NCBI GenBank assembly: GCA_022844125.1
Contig: JALHMI010000012.1
Span: forward strand, 62,001-126,000
Origin: Pirellulales bacterium
Lineage (GTDB): Bacteria; Planctomycetota; Planctomycetia; Pirellulales; PALSA-1355
Reading direction: 5' to 3'
Length of the DNA: 64,000 bases
Part shown: positions 28,129 to 37,354 of the stretch, in pieces
How the letters are laid out: each line of letters begins with the position of its first letter
Position numbering within the stretch: position 1 is the first letter of the stretch
Translations under genes and position numbers: made by a program
The notes under the pieces: generated by a model
What the model saw: the letters and a program-made list of their open reading frames with translations, nothing else
What the model was told of the DNA's origin: nothing
Databases searched by the model: none

Positions 28129-28894
28129 CTATTCAGGAATCTCGACATTTTCTCCGCCGGCGGAGGTGAGTAGGCCACGGAGCGTCTCGGGTTTGATGTC
28201 GTCAGCAAGGAAATGCACGGAGCCATCGGCGAAGAGAGTGTTCGCTCCGCCTGCGTGTGAACTGCGGATGGCAGGCCGGCCAGTCAATTGGTTGATCCCG
28301 TCTGCAGCATCATGGAAAGTCACATCGCGCGGCTCCAGCCAGTTGATGCCAGAGTTGGAACATTCGCCGACGGCGATCGTTTTGGACGGGCGATCGCTGA
28401 TTTCACTGAACACCATCGGCTGGATGCCGCGCCACATTGTTTCTGCTCCGGTCACGGCAACGTAGTTCGTTTCACTAGCATTGTCTTCATCGCTCGGGCA
28501 GCGGAACAACTCGGGTGCCTTATCTAAAAGTTTGCGGTTATTCGGCCCGTTCCAGGGTTCATCGAAGCGGTACTGCTGCGCCAGCGATGCACACTCTTCG
28601 TCTTTCGTAGTACGGGAGTAGAATTGCCCGCCAACTGTGTATCGGAATGCCTTGCTGGTCGTTGATGACTGCTGGCGGCAGGCTGTTGTGCTGGTCGTGA
28701 TAGGTTTGGATCGCAATGCCAATTTGCTTCAAGCTTTGCACGCATTGTGAGCGGCGGGAGGATTCGCGTGGGGTAATAGTCGATGGGGTTAGGAATACAA
28801 AGGCGAAAACGATCCCCAAGCATGCGACGATCGCCCAGTAGCCCCATGGGACTGGTCGTCGCCTCGGCGGATCGACATGATGGGCCTGCGACAT
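28129..28894 (-). pseudogene. DUF1559 protein broken by a frameshift
   Basis: The N-terminal part (from ATG 28894: [13 protein letters not shown], membrane helix, [32 protein letters not shown]) and the C-terminal part ([19 protein letters not shown] onward to ENVEIPE at 28129) are in different frames. Compared with the intact neighbour (PYFEGEEVHRL), the break falls at about 28597-28606, where GAAAGACGAAGAG has one base more than needed. Both halves align well to the neighbour, so this is a recent inactivation, a programmed shift or a sequencing error. It is a tandem duplicate of the gene at 27346. Confidence 0.82.
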
Positions 28895-29001
28895 GGCCGT
28901 CTCGCGGAGAGATGCAAAGACAGGGCCGCGACGGGAGTGCGGCGACAACTTCATCTATCGTAGCAGAATTCGCCGCTGGAGGGGGGGAAGTGCGAATCGG
29001 T

Positions 29002-29023
29002 CCAGGGGAAAGTATTCCCCTGG
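29002..29023. repeat. CCAGGGGAA hairpin repeat, copy 2
   Basis: Perfect CCAGGGGAA / TTCCCCTGG stem with an AGTA loop, followed by CTTTAGGG. It lies between the DUF1559 pseudogene and the 3' end of purB. Confidence 0.8.
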
Positions 29024-29058
29024 CTTTAGGGTCCAATGTGAGAGCGCAAAGAATCGCG

Positions 29059-30489
29059 CTAGACCGTGATTTCGGCTTCGCCGGCGAGGCGCTGCGGATA
29101 GCGCTGCAGAATCGGCGTGACGATCTCGGCCAGGAACTCGTCGACCTGCTCGGGCGCGCGGCCGACGAAGCGGGCCGGGTCGACCATTTCGGTGAGGTCG
29201 ACGGACTTGAAGGCGTCGTCGCCGGCGAGGCGACCCATCAGGTCGTTCGCCAGGCCGCGCTGCTTCACTTCGGCAGCGGCCGACTGACTGTGCTGGCGGA
29301 TGCGTTCGTGCAGGTCTTGGCGATCGCCGCCGGATTCGACTGCTGCCATCAGGATCGCCTCGGTCGCCATGAACGGAAGCTCTTCAGCCAAGTGCCGGGC
29401 AATTACCTGCGGATAGACAACGAGCCCGTTTGCGACGTTCTCATAGAGCATCAGCAGGGCGTCGATCGCCAGGAACGCCTGCGGCAGCACCAGCCGGCGG
29501 TTGGCGCTGTCGTCGAGCGTGCGCTCCAGCCACTGCGTGGCCAGCGTATTGGCGGCGCTCGATTGCAGGCTGATCACGAACCTAGCGAGACCGCAGATGC
29601 GTTCGCTCCGCATCGGGTTGCGTTTGTAAGCCATGGCCGAGGAGCCGATCTGGTGCTTCTCGAACGGTTCTTCGATTTCCTTGCGACTTTGCAGGATGCG
29701 CAGGTCGGTGGCCGCCTTGTGGGCACTGCCCGCGATGCCGGCCAGGGCGTCAAGGACTTGGACGTCGACCTTGCGCGAGTAGGTTTGCCCGGTGACGGCG
29801 TAACTGCTGTCGAAGCCGAGCTTCTTGGAGACCAGCGCGTCGAGCTGGCGGACCTTGGCATGATCGCCGTGGAACAGCTCCAAGAAACTGGCCTGGGTGC
29901 CGGTCGTGCCTTTGACGCCGCGGGCCTTGAGCGATGCGATGCGGTGTTCGAGCTCTTCGAGATCCTGGACGAGGTCGTAGATCCAGAGCGTGGCGCGCTT
30001 GCCAACCGTCGTGGGCTGGGCGGGCTGCAAGTGCGTGTAGCCCAAGCAAGCCAGATCGCGATACTGCCTGGCGAATTCGCTGAGCTGCGCGATCACTCCG
30101 ACGAGCCGATCGCGCACCAGTTCGAGCGACTCACGCATCAGGATCAGGTCGGTGTTGTCGGTGACGTAGCAGCTTGTGGCGCCGAGGTGGATGATCGCCC
30201 TGGCACTGGGGGCGGCATCGCCGTAGGTGTGGACGTGAGCCATCACGTCATGGCGAAGCTTGCGTTCATAGTCGGCGGCCTTGGCAAAGTCGATGTCGTC
30301 CGTGTGGGCCGCGAGCTCGGCGATTTGTGCCTTGCTGATCGAAAGGCCCAACTCGGCCTCGGCCTCGGCGAGCGCGACCCACAGCCGGCGCCAGGTGCTG
30401 AACTTCCGCTGAGCGCCCCAGAGCGTGGCCATCTGGCGCGAGGCGTAACGAGAAATCAGCGGGTTCGAGTAGACGGAGTCGTCGGACAT
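29059..30489 (-). CDS. purB: Adenylosuccinate lyase
   Basis: A 476-residue member of the fumarase/aspartase superfamily. It cleaves SAICAR and adenylosuccinate, releasing fumarate, in purine synthesis. Visible features: N-terminal [24 protein letters not shown] with the active-site His region; [12 protein letters not shown]; and the signature [14 protein letters not shown] at about residues 284-297 holding the catalytic Ser loop. It is single, flanked on both sides by copies of the CCAGGGGAA hairpin. The start ATG at 30489 gives the expected N-terminus and length. Confidence 0.96.
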   Translation of the reverse strand: MSDDSVYSNPLISRYASRQMATLWGAQRKFSTWRRLWVALAEAEAELGLSISKAQIAELAAHTDDIDFAKAADYERKLRHDVMAHVHTYGDAAPSARAIIHLGATSCYVTDNTDLILMRESLELVRDRLVGVIAQLSEFARQYRDLACLGYTHLQPAQPTTVGKRATLWIYDLVQDLEELEHRIASLKARGVKGTTGTQASFLELFHGDHAKVRQLDALVSKKLGFDSSYAVTGQTYSRKVDVQVLDALAGIAGSAHKAATDLRILQSRKEIEEPFEKHQIGSSAMAYKRNPMRSERICGLARFVISLQSSAANTLATQWLERTLDDSANRRLVLPQAFLAIDALLMLYENVANGLVVYPQVIARHLAEELPFMATEAILMAAVESGGDRQDLHERIRQHSQSAAAEVKQRGLANDLMGRLAGDDAFKSVDLTEMVDPARFVGRAPEQVDEFLAEIVTPILQRYPQRLAGEAEITV

Positions 30490-30614
30490 GAGTGGTTCGT
30501 CAGTGGGCGAAAGTGTGCGTGCGTGGCGAAACTACTAAGTTAACAATTCGCGGAGGCAAAGCCCAGGGAAGGCTGTCCCAGGGAACTCCGCGGTGAGCGT
30601 GAAAGCAAAGAATT

Positions 30615-30636
30615 CCGGGGGAAAGTATTCCCTCGG
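30615..30636. repeat. CCAGGGGAA hairpin repeat, copy 3 (diverged)
   Basis: CCGGGGGAA-AGTA-TTCCCTCGG with one mismatch in the stem, followed by CTTTAGG. It lies upstream of purB and downstream of the HD hydrolase gene. A more decayed, reverse-oriented relative may lie at about 30563-30590 (CAAAGCCCAGGGAAGG). Confidence 0.7.
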
Positions 30637-30671
30637 CTTTAGGTGGAGTGGAACGCGGTTACGAGTATCCA

Positions 30672-32066
30672 TCACATGTTCGTCAGATCGTCGGTGGCGC
30701 TTGAACCAACCACGGCGTCGAGCGCGGCTGACAGCTCCGCCGCGTGCGCCTGGTCGTGGGCATACACCCGGCAGATGCGGTGCGCGAGTGGCAGCTGACT
30801 GAAGAGTTGATCGTCGGTGAGCGGACGAGGTTCGCCGCGGCCGGGGTCCCAGAGGAAATTCTGCCCCGTGCTGGGGCCGCGCGTGTCAGGCCGGTGGATG
30901 TGCCGAGCCAGGTCGATCCGCAGCGGCAGGTCCTTCAGCGCCGCGGGAAGCTGCGCGCGGAGTTCGGCTTCGACATAATCCGGGCGGCTGAAGATGCTGC
31001 TGCGTTCGAGCCCGGCGGCGTCGAACACCAGGTTGCGCTGGCAGGCCATGACCCAGGGGATTTGGCGTTCGAGCAGTCCTTGCCAGCGCACGCCGAGCTC
31101 GCGCTTGCGCGGATCTTCGGCTGAGCTCCAACGCGAAACATCGACCAGCAGCGCGAACTCGGTAAACTGCCGATAAAGGTCGAGCTGCTCCAGAGGGTTG
31201 CCGGGGAAGAGATAGTCGCGGCTGTCGGCGAAAAGATCGGCAAGCGTGAGGTCGATCGCGCGAACGGTGCGGTGGAAGTAGACTGCGCGAAAGAGTTCGG
31301 CCCGGACGCCCATAAAGCGAACGAGGGCCGCCACGCCGCGGGAATGAATCGTGAGTCCTTGAGGCGTGAAGAAGCTGTAGTGCAGCAGGCGATCGAGGTC
31401 GAAGGCGCGGTTGTTGTAGCCGGACATGTAGGCGTCGCGGAGGACGAAGTCCATGTTGTCGACGGTGTAGATGCCACTGAACAGACTGCGGAGCAGCTTG
31501 AGCCAGTGCGGCGCATCGGGCGCGTCGCCTGGGCGCGGCCGCGTGATCAAGAGTGCGATCTGATGCGGGTCGAGCACTTCGCCTGTTTCGAGCTGGCTGT
31601 TCGGGTTGCGGCGCACACGGGAGAGCTGGGGGCCGAGCTCCTGGGTGATAATCTTGCTGCCGAGCGTCTCGTGCGTGAGCCCGTGGTGGCGGAGCAGGTG
31701 CTCGTCGAGGAAGTGTCCGAAGGGTCCGTGCCCCACGTCGTGCAGGAGGCCGGCCAGGCGCATGAGCGATTCGACGTAGCCGCGGCTGGGCGTGTCGGGG
31801 CAGCTTTCCTTCAAGCTGTCGTAGAGCCGCGCGACGGCGCGGCTGGCCAGGTGCATGACCCCCACGACGTGCTGAAAGCGGGTGTGCTCGGCAGTGGGGA
31901 AGACCCACCAGGCGGTCTGAAGCTGGTGAATCTGGCGAAGCCGCTGGACCCAGGGGTGGTCGATGATCTGGCGTTCGGTGGCCTCGCCCGGGGCGCCACG
32001 GCTGGTGAAGGGGATGTAGCCGTGGACGGCGTCGTGGCAGAGATTCTCGGCAAGGAAGTCGCGCAT
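30672..32066 (-). CDS. HD-domain phosphohydrolase (dNTPase/SAMHD1-like)
   Basis: A 464-residue HD superfamily protein (COG1078 type). The metal-binding set is visible: EHTRFQHVVGVMHLA (first His), LLHDVGHGPFGHFLDEHLL with the HD pair at about 107-111, and YTVDNMDFVLRDAY (last Asp region). Relatives include deoxynucleotide triphosphohydrolases and SAMHD1, which cut dNTPs to nucleosides and triphosphate; the substrate here is not certain. The frame is open for 74 more codons upstream, but the ATG at 32066 (MRDFLAENLCHDAVHGYI) fits the family N-terminus. Confidence 0.88.
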   Translation of the reverse strand: MRDFLAENLCHDAVHGYIPFTSRGAPGEATERQIIDHPWVQRLRQIHQLQTAWWVFPTAEHTRFQHVVGVMHLASRAVARLYDSLKESCPDTPSRGYVESLMRLAGLLHDVGHGPFGHFLDEHLLRHHGLTHETLGSKIITQELGPQLSRVRRNPNSQLETGEVLDPHQIALLITRPRPGDAPDAPHWLKLLRSLFSGIYTVDNMDFVLRDAYMSGYNNRAFDLDRLLHYSFFTPQGLTIHSRGVAALVRFMGVRAELFRAVYFHRTVRAIDLTLADLFADSRDYLFPGNPLEQLDLYRQFTEFALLVDVSRWSSAEDPRKRELGVRWQGLLERQIPWVMACQRNLVFDAAGLERSSIFSRPDYVEAELRAQLPAALKDLPLRIDLARHIHRPDTRGPSTGQNFLWDPGRGEPRPLTDDQLFSQLPLAHRICRVYAHDQAHAAELSAALDAVVGSSATDDLTNM

Positions 32067-32528
32067 GCTGGCAGTCGAAAAATGAGGGTGCAAGAACGCG
32101 GGGTCGCAAGCGCCGCTCGATCTGGCTGGCAGTGTAGCAGCCATCTGCGGGCGATCGAACCCTTGCCCGCGGCCCTGGCCGCTAAATTCTCGCGAGGCGG
32201 AAAACGCGCAAACGGGACGCCGAGCGAGGGACGACGCGCGGCCGGTCAGTCGATACAATTCCCCTAGTTTCACATCCGCAGGCCGCACGGACTACCAGAC
32301 CGGCACGATGTGACCCCCAGTCGCACTGAAATGCGCTTTTTGGAAACTGCCAGCGACGATGGCAAGAATTGGCGCGCAACTTGTTGCTAGTGATTATGCC
32401 CCGGCGCAACTGCCGATCTAGTATGGCCAGCGCTCGGCCTTTAGATTGACCGCGCCAACCGCAACCCAACCGCTCAACCCAGGCAAGCTTCCGCTCGCAC
32501 ATTCGCCGCCGAGACGGCCAAGGAGAGG
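32067..32528. other. Intergenic region without recognised gene
   Basis: A 462-base divergent gap. Frames of up to about 100 codons exist but lack family similarity, a ribosome site or a sensible N-terminus. It must hold promoters for both flanking genes; no clear hexamer pair, hairpin or RNA gene was seen. AGGAGAGG at its right end serves the next gene. Confidence 0.6.
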
Positions 32529-34490
32529 ATGATCGTGACGCGATTCTGTTGGACCTCTTGTGCCTCGCTGCTCGTTGTCCTCACCTCGCAAGTCGCCAGT
32601 TATGGCGCGACGCCCGCATCGGAAACGCTGCTCCCGAATACGACGAAGGCTTACGTTTCGGTCGCCAACGTCGAGGAGTTTCAGGCCGCGTTTGACAAGA
32701 CCCAAATGGGGCAGCTCGCCAACGATCCGGCCATGAAGCCGTTCGTTGACGACCTCAAGCGACAGCTCACCGAACAGTGGACCAAGACCCACGAAAAACT
32801 TGGCATCGGCTGGGAAGATCTGGAAGGCGTGCCGTCGGGCGAAGTGGCGATGGCCCTCTTGCTACCTAGCGAGACGAAAGACGCCGTGGTGGTGCTGGCC
32901 GACGTGACGGGCCGCGACGCCAAGACCACCGAGTTGCTCAAGAAGATCGACGACAACATGGGCACCCGCAAGGCGGTCAAGAGCGAACGGGCGGTGCGTG
33001 GCACGAACCTGGTGATCTACAACATCCCGAAGCGCGAAGACATTCCGGAGCGTCAGGTTGGTTACTTCGTGAAGGACAACCTGCTGGCGGCGTCGGATGA
33101 TCTGGCCGTGCTCGAGAGCGTGCTGATTCGGACGGAAGGCGCCAAGCAGGACGACACGCTGGCGACGCTCTCGGCCTACGACGCGATTATGAAACGATGC
33201 CAGCAAGCCGCCGGAGAGATGAAGCCGCAGGCTCGCTGGTTCCTGGAGCCGTTCGGCTATGCCGACGCGATGCGGCTGGACCAGCCTAAGAAGCGCGGCA
33301 CCGACATGCTGAAGATTCTGCGGACCGAAGGCTTCACCGCGATTCAGGGCGTCGGCGGGTTTGTGAACCTGGCCACGGATAAGTACGAACTCGTGCACCG
33401 CACTTTCATTCACGCCCCGGGCAACCAGGCGGAAGGGGCTGAGCGGTTCGAGCTTTCGGCCCGGATGCTGAAGTTCCCCAACGGTGGTGAGTTCACTCCG
33501 CCGGCCTGGGTGCCGCGCGACCTGGCCTCGTACATCGCGGTGAACGTCGACACGAAGAACGCCTTTGAGAATTCGAAGACTCTGGTCAACCAGGTTGTGG
33601 GCGACGAGGTGTTCGAGGACGTGCTCGAGTCGATCAAGACCGACGAAAACGGCCCGATGATCGACATCCGCAAGGATCTGATCGCGTATCTGGGCGACCG
33701 GATCACGGTGATCTCGGACTTGCAAGTGCCGATCACTCCGAAGAGTGAACGGCTGCTGATCGCGGTTGACACGAAGGACGAGAAGCATCTGGCGGAAGTG
33801 ATTCGCGACTGGATGGAAACCGACCCCGACACGCGTAAGCGAGAAATCGCCGGGCACGTTGTGTGGGAAATCGTCGACGAACAGGCCGAGCTGCCAATGA
33901 TTACGATCGAGAACAGCCCGCTTGATCGGCCTTCGGTGGACGAGGAGATGGAAGAAGAGGAAGAGCGGGCGCTGCCGCCGAACTCGGCCGTGACCGTGGC
34001 GCATGGTTACCTGATGGTGGCCACGCACATCGACATCCTGACCAAGGTGCTCACCGAGTTCGAGAATGGTCCGAAGCTGGTCGACAGCGCGGACTACAAG
34101 CGAGTGGCCCAGAACTTGGCAGGGATCGCCCAGCCGGAGCAGTTCGGCCAGGCCTTCACGCGGACCGACGAAGCCTATCGTGGGACGTATGAGCTGCTTC
34201 GCACCGGCAAGATGCCCGAGAGCGAGTCGATGATGGGCAAACTGCTCAACTCGCTGATGGGCGAGCAGAAGGAAGGCGTGCTGCGTCCGCAGCGGCTCGA
34301 CGGCAGCAAGCTGCCCGAGTACGACATGGTGCGACGCTACCTGGGCCCGGCCGGCATGACGATGACGACCGAGCCGACGGGCTGGTTGCTGACCGGCTTC
34401 ACGCTGACGAAGGAAGTTGAACCGAGCGGCGCCCCCGCGGAAGACGAACGCCTGACCAGCGGTGCGAACGCCGAGACAAACGTGAAGTAA
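32529..34490 (+). CDS. Secreted planctomycete protein of unknown function
   Basis: A 653-residue protein with a signal peptide (FCWTSCASLLVVLTSQVASYGA). The mature part starts with ETLLPNTTKAYVSVANVEEFQAAFD, followed by mixed alpha/beta sequence with several D/E/K-rich stretches, an acidic patch (EEMEEEEERALPP, about residue 475) and no catalytic motif. The opening resembles large extracytoplasmic DUF3352-like proteins, but that is only an impression. AGGAG precedes the ATG by 3 bases and the GTG at 32535 by 9, so the true start may be the GTG. A terminator follows. Confidence 0.8.
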   Translation: MIVTRFCWTSCASLLVVLTSQVASYGATPASETLLPNTTKAYVSVANVEEFQAAFDKTQMGQLANDPAMKPFVDDLKRQLTEQWTKTHEKLGIGWEDLEGVPSGEVAMALLLPSETKDAVVVLADVTGRDAKTTELLKKIDDNMGTRKAVKSERAVRGTNLVIYNIPKREDIPERQVGYFVKDNLLAASDDLAVLESVLIRTEGAKQDDTLATLSAYDAIMKRCQQAAGEMKPQARWFLEPFGYADAMRLDQPKKRGTDMLKILRTEGFTAIQGVGGFVNLATDKYELVHRTFIHAPGNQAEGAERFELSARMLKFPNGGEFTPPAWVPRDLASYIAVNVDTKNAFENSKTLVNQVVGDEVFEDVLESIKTDENGPMIDIRKDLIAYLGDRITVISDLQVPITPKSERLLIAVDTKDEKHLAEVIRDWMETDPDTRKREIAGHVVWEIVDEQAELPMITIENSPLDRPSVDEEMEEEEERALPPNSAVTVAHGYLMVATHIDILTKVLTEFENGPKLVDSADYKRVAQNLAGIAQPEQFGQAFTRTDEAYRGTYELLRTGKMPESESMMGKLLNSLMGEQKEGVLRPQRLDGSKLPEYDMVRRYLGPAGMTMTTEPTGWLLTGFTLTKEVEPSGAPAEDERLTSGANAETNVK

Positions 34491-34517
34491 GTTGCCGCGG
34501 CGAGTTGTGAATCACAC

Positions 34518-34551
34518 GAGCCCGATGCGCTGTGAAAAGTGCATCGGGCTC
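34518..34551 (+). terminator. Probable terminator after the secreted protein
   Basis: Perfect 11-bp stem GAGCCCGATGC / GCATCGGGCTC with a 12-base loop, followed by ATTTAG. The T-tract is short, so strength is uncertain. Confidence 0.65.
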
Positions 34552-34588
34552 ATTTAGTTGATGCCCCGTGGCCAATGACACGGGCAAC

Positions 34589-34712
34589 TGGGTGCCACAG
34601 GTGGCCGCGTCGCGGCTCACCTGGGTTGCTAGCCGCGTCAGAACTCGATGCGGACCCAGTCTTCTATCAGCGACCTGCACGGGTGACTGCTTCGCAGCAC
34701 CCATGGCACCCA
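34589..34712. repeat. Intergenic palindromic element, long copy
   Basis: About 124 bases bounded by TGGGTGCCA and TGGCACCCA. It contains an inner hairpin GGGTG-A-CTGC-TTC-GCAG-CACCC (34681-34702). Its first 32 bases (34590-34621) match 30 of 32 bases of the reverse complement of 40899-40930. It holds no plausible gene; it looks like a dispersed, possibly mobile, non-coding repeat. Confidence 0.65.
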
Positions 34713-34737
34713 CCCGAGGCGACGGCCCTAGGGCCGC

Positions 34738-37083
34738 TTACGGTTCGAACTTCGCCCAGAACGGGTGCTGGCGATCGCCGCGGGTGCGAACGTCGTCGAG
34801 CAGCACGCTGAGATTGGGCGTGACGTCGGCCGTGTGCCGACGCCCACCGAGGTGAACGTCAATCTTGTCGCGGCCCGGGTTGAGCATCTCGGGCGCGAAC
34901 CAGATCGTGGCAGCGATGCCCGAGCCAGGAATGAAGATGTCGCCGTTGGCTTGAATCTTGGCGCGAATCTCGGCCGCGCGCGTGCCGCGACCGGGTGGCC
35001 AGTTCACGGGCTCGACGATCGCACGCGGCGGCAGCTTATTGATTTCCAGCCACCAGAAGTAATTGTCCCAGGTGCGCATCGTGGCGACCTCGAACTCCTT
35101 CGGAAAAAAGTTCCGGTCGGGCTTGCGGGCCATCCAGTCGAAGATCTCCTTGATCTCTTCGTAGAAGTCCTCGTGGCCACGTCCCTGGTACTCGACCACG
35201 GTCACATCGTGACGATGGACCATGTAGCGGTCGAGATCGCGGGCGTTCTCCTTAAGCTTGTCGCCGTCGAGCTCGCCGCCCACCACGTAGAACGGCACCA
35301 TCGACGCGTTGGGCCAATAGTGCGAAGAGTACTTTTGCGTGCGGGCGACGATGGGAATCACGCCGGCCCAGAGGTCGGGATGCGCGAGGCCGATGTCCCA
35401 GGCCGCATCGCCGCCGGCGGAATGCCCGGTGAGGAACACGCGATCCGTGTTGATTGAAAAGCGGCGAGACGCATCACGCAGACTGGCGAGCACCGCGGCA
35501 TGCTCGCGAGCTGTGTAGCCATATTCGCGCTGACCGTCGGCGAGCCAGTCGACGGCGATCACGATGTAGCCGAAGCGACTGGCCTGGCCCAGCCGCTGGC
35601 CGTTTTCTGCGCGAGCGCCGGCCCACCAGTCGACCTGCTGCTCGGGCGAGGAACCAACGCCGTTGAGCGTGACGATCGTCGGATAGCGGACGTAAGGGTC
35701 GTATTCCGGCGGAAGCTGGACGTGGTAGGTCGCGTCCGGCTCGTTGTCCATGCCGATCGGGACGTTGAAAGTGTAATTACCGGGCGTTTCTTTGGCGGCG
35801 GCGGGCGTTTCGAGCGGGGGCTTCATGTTGGCGATCAGCTTCGCGACCAGCGGCGGCGACGCGCCTTCCATCGTGCGAAGCTCCTGCTCGATCTCGTTGC
35901 GACGGAGCAGCACGGGCTCGTTCATGTAGCGGCGAATCAGCTCGCGGACGCGGGCCGTGGAGGCGGTGACCAGGAGGCTCGTTTCGGCCGAATCGGCGCC
36001 GAGCAGCCAGCCGCTGATGGCGATTGAAAGCCGCTGGCTGTCGGACAGCGACTTGTCGTCGCGGAGGCGAATGTAGCCGGCCAGGCGATCGAAGTTGCCC
36101 AGGCTCATTTCGGCATTCATTTCTTTGACGATCGCCTCGAAAGTCGTGCGATCGGGACCATCAGGCAGCGTGCTCACGAGCTTCGCCAACTCGGCGGCCA
36201 CCTCCTCGCGGCGCTGGCGAACCTCTTCGTACTGCCGGAGCATTTCACTGACTTGAGCCAGCGTCTCCCCGGCCACATCCTGGCTGGGAAACTTCTGGAG
36301 CAGACTGTATGCGAGAAAGTGCTGGCCTGAGTTGCGACGCAGCTCGATTTCCTGGACGATGCTGCGGGCATGCAACTGGCGAAGCGACTGGACCTCTTTT
36401 TCGAGGTCCTTCTGATCGGGAAAGTCGGCGATGACGTCTTCCAGTTCCTGCTGGGCGTCCTGGTAGCGTTCGGCCTGCAAGAATAGCCGCACCACGCGGA
36501 GCCGCGCGTCGATGCTGTTGCGCGCACCGGTTTTCATGAGGATCTTGTGCAGCGTCTCGCGCGGGATCGAACTGGTGGCGATTCGCATGTCCCACACCAC
36601 CGGCGTGAGCTGCGCGGTCAGCAGGCCTTCGACTTTGGTCCACCGTGGCGTGACGAGCGTGATGCCCTGAATCACTTCAACCGGGCCTTCCGACGTGTTC
36701 ATCGTAAACACGCGGCGGCCGTACTCGTCGAACGGCGAGACCTTGAGAATCGGACCCACGCGGTTAACGCGCTTGCCGCCCACGGCGGTCCGCTGGTGGA
36801 TCGTAACTTTCTCGGGAATGTCGCCCGCGTTCAGTTCGTCGACAGCTTGAATCTGAAAGGTGGGGACGAAGACCCGGCGGAGGTCGTCATCGACGAGCGT
36901 GATCGTGGCGGGCGCGCCTTGCTGATTGCTTTGCGGATTATCGGCCAGACCCGTGGTCTTGCCCAGGCGGCCATAGAGCCGGCGGCCATCTTTCATGATG
37001 ACGTTCGAAGCGAGCGCACTCGTCGCGCACGCGAACACGGCGACGGTTACGGCCAGCCCGACCTGGAGACGGGAAAATTTCAT
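34738..37083 (-). CDS. Large secreted alpha/beta hydrolase (esterase/peptidase-like)
   Basis: A 781-residue exported protein: signal peptide (LQVGLAVTVAVFACATSALAS), a roughly 400-residue N-terminal region with helical, charged repeats of unknown fold, and then an alpha/beta hydrolase domain. The nucleophile elbow is GHSAGG (Ser at about 554), the likely acid is in GELDGD (about 604) and the His in GRGHEDF (about 635), with LPPEYDPYVRYPTIVTLNG marking the oxyanion-hole strand. This resembles PHB-depolymerase/feruloyl-esterase or prolyl-oligopeptidase-like proteins; the substrate cannot be told. The long N-terminal half is unusual. Confidence 0.85.
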   Translation of the reverse strand: MKFSRLQVGLAVTVAVFACATSALASNVIMKDGRRLYGRLGKTTGLADNPQSNQQGAPATITLVDDDLRRVFVPTFQIQAVDELNAGDIPEKVTIHQRTAVGGKRVNRVGPILKVSPFDEYGRRVFTMNTSEGPVEVIQGITLVTPRWTKVEGLLTAQLTPVVWDMRIATSSIPRETLHKILMKTGARNSIDARLRVVRLFLQAERYQDAQQELEDVIADFPDQKDLEKEVQSLRQLHARSIVQEIELRRNSGQHFLAYSLLQKFPSQDVAGETLAQVSEMLRQYEEVRQRREEVAAELAKLVSTLPDGPDRTTFEAIVKEMNAEMSLGNFDRLAGYIRLRDDKSLSDSQRLSIAISGWLLGADSAETSLLVTASTARVRELIRRYMNEPVLLRRNEIEQELRTMEGASPPLVAKLIANMKPPLETPAAAKETPGNYTFNVPIGMDNEPDATYHVQLPPEYDPYVRYPTIVTLNGVGSSPEQQVDWWAGARAENGQRLGQASRFGYIVIAVDWLADGQREYGYTAREHAAVLASLRDASRRFSINTDRVFLTGHSAGGDAAWDIGLAHPDLWAGVIPIVARTQKYSSHYWPNASMVPFYVVGGELDGDKLKENARDLDRYMVHRHDVTVVEYQGRGHEDFYEEIKEIFDWMARKPDRNFFPKEFEVATMRTWDNYFWWLEINKLPPRAIVEPVNWPPGRGTRAAEIRAKIQANGDIFIPGSGIAATIWFAPEMLNPGRDKIDVHLGGRRHTADVTPNLSVLLDDVRTRGDRQHPFWAKFEP

Positions 37084-37354
37084 GTAAGGCTTTCTGAGGC
37101 GGATGCCTCACGCGAGCGCCATGTGGTGCGCGACGCGAGCGGACGAAATGCGTCCGCACTTTTCAGAAGGCACTTCTTCTCTGGGATTGTACGCCGGCGA
37201 GCTGCGAGAATCGCGGGCGAGGCCTCTAGAGTTTTATTGTGTTTGAGCCCCGGGGAGAGTCAACCGGCGGACTGGCAGGGAAGAAGATGCCAAAACCGGC
37301 AGAGGTGGCAAAATAGGCACGCTGGCAGAGGCAGTGTGGTCACTTGCCCGAGAA

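Noticed and set aside
28783-30543. 586-codon open frame antisense to purB
   Set aside because: Mirror frame of purB, crosses the repeat region, no domain.
32182-32502. 106-codon minus-strand frame in the 462-base gap
   Set aside because: Arg/Cys/Trp-rich off-frame-like composition and no ribosome site.
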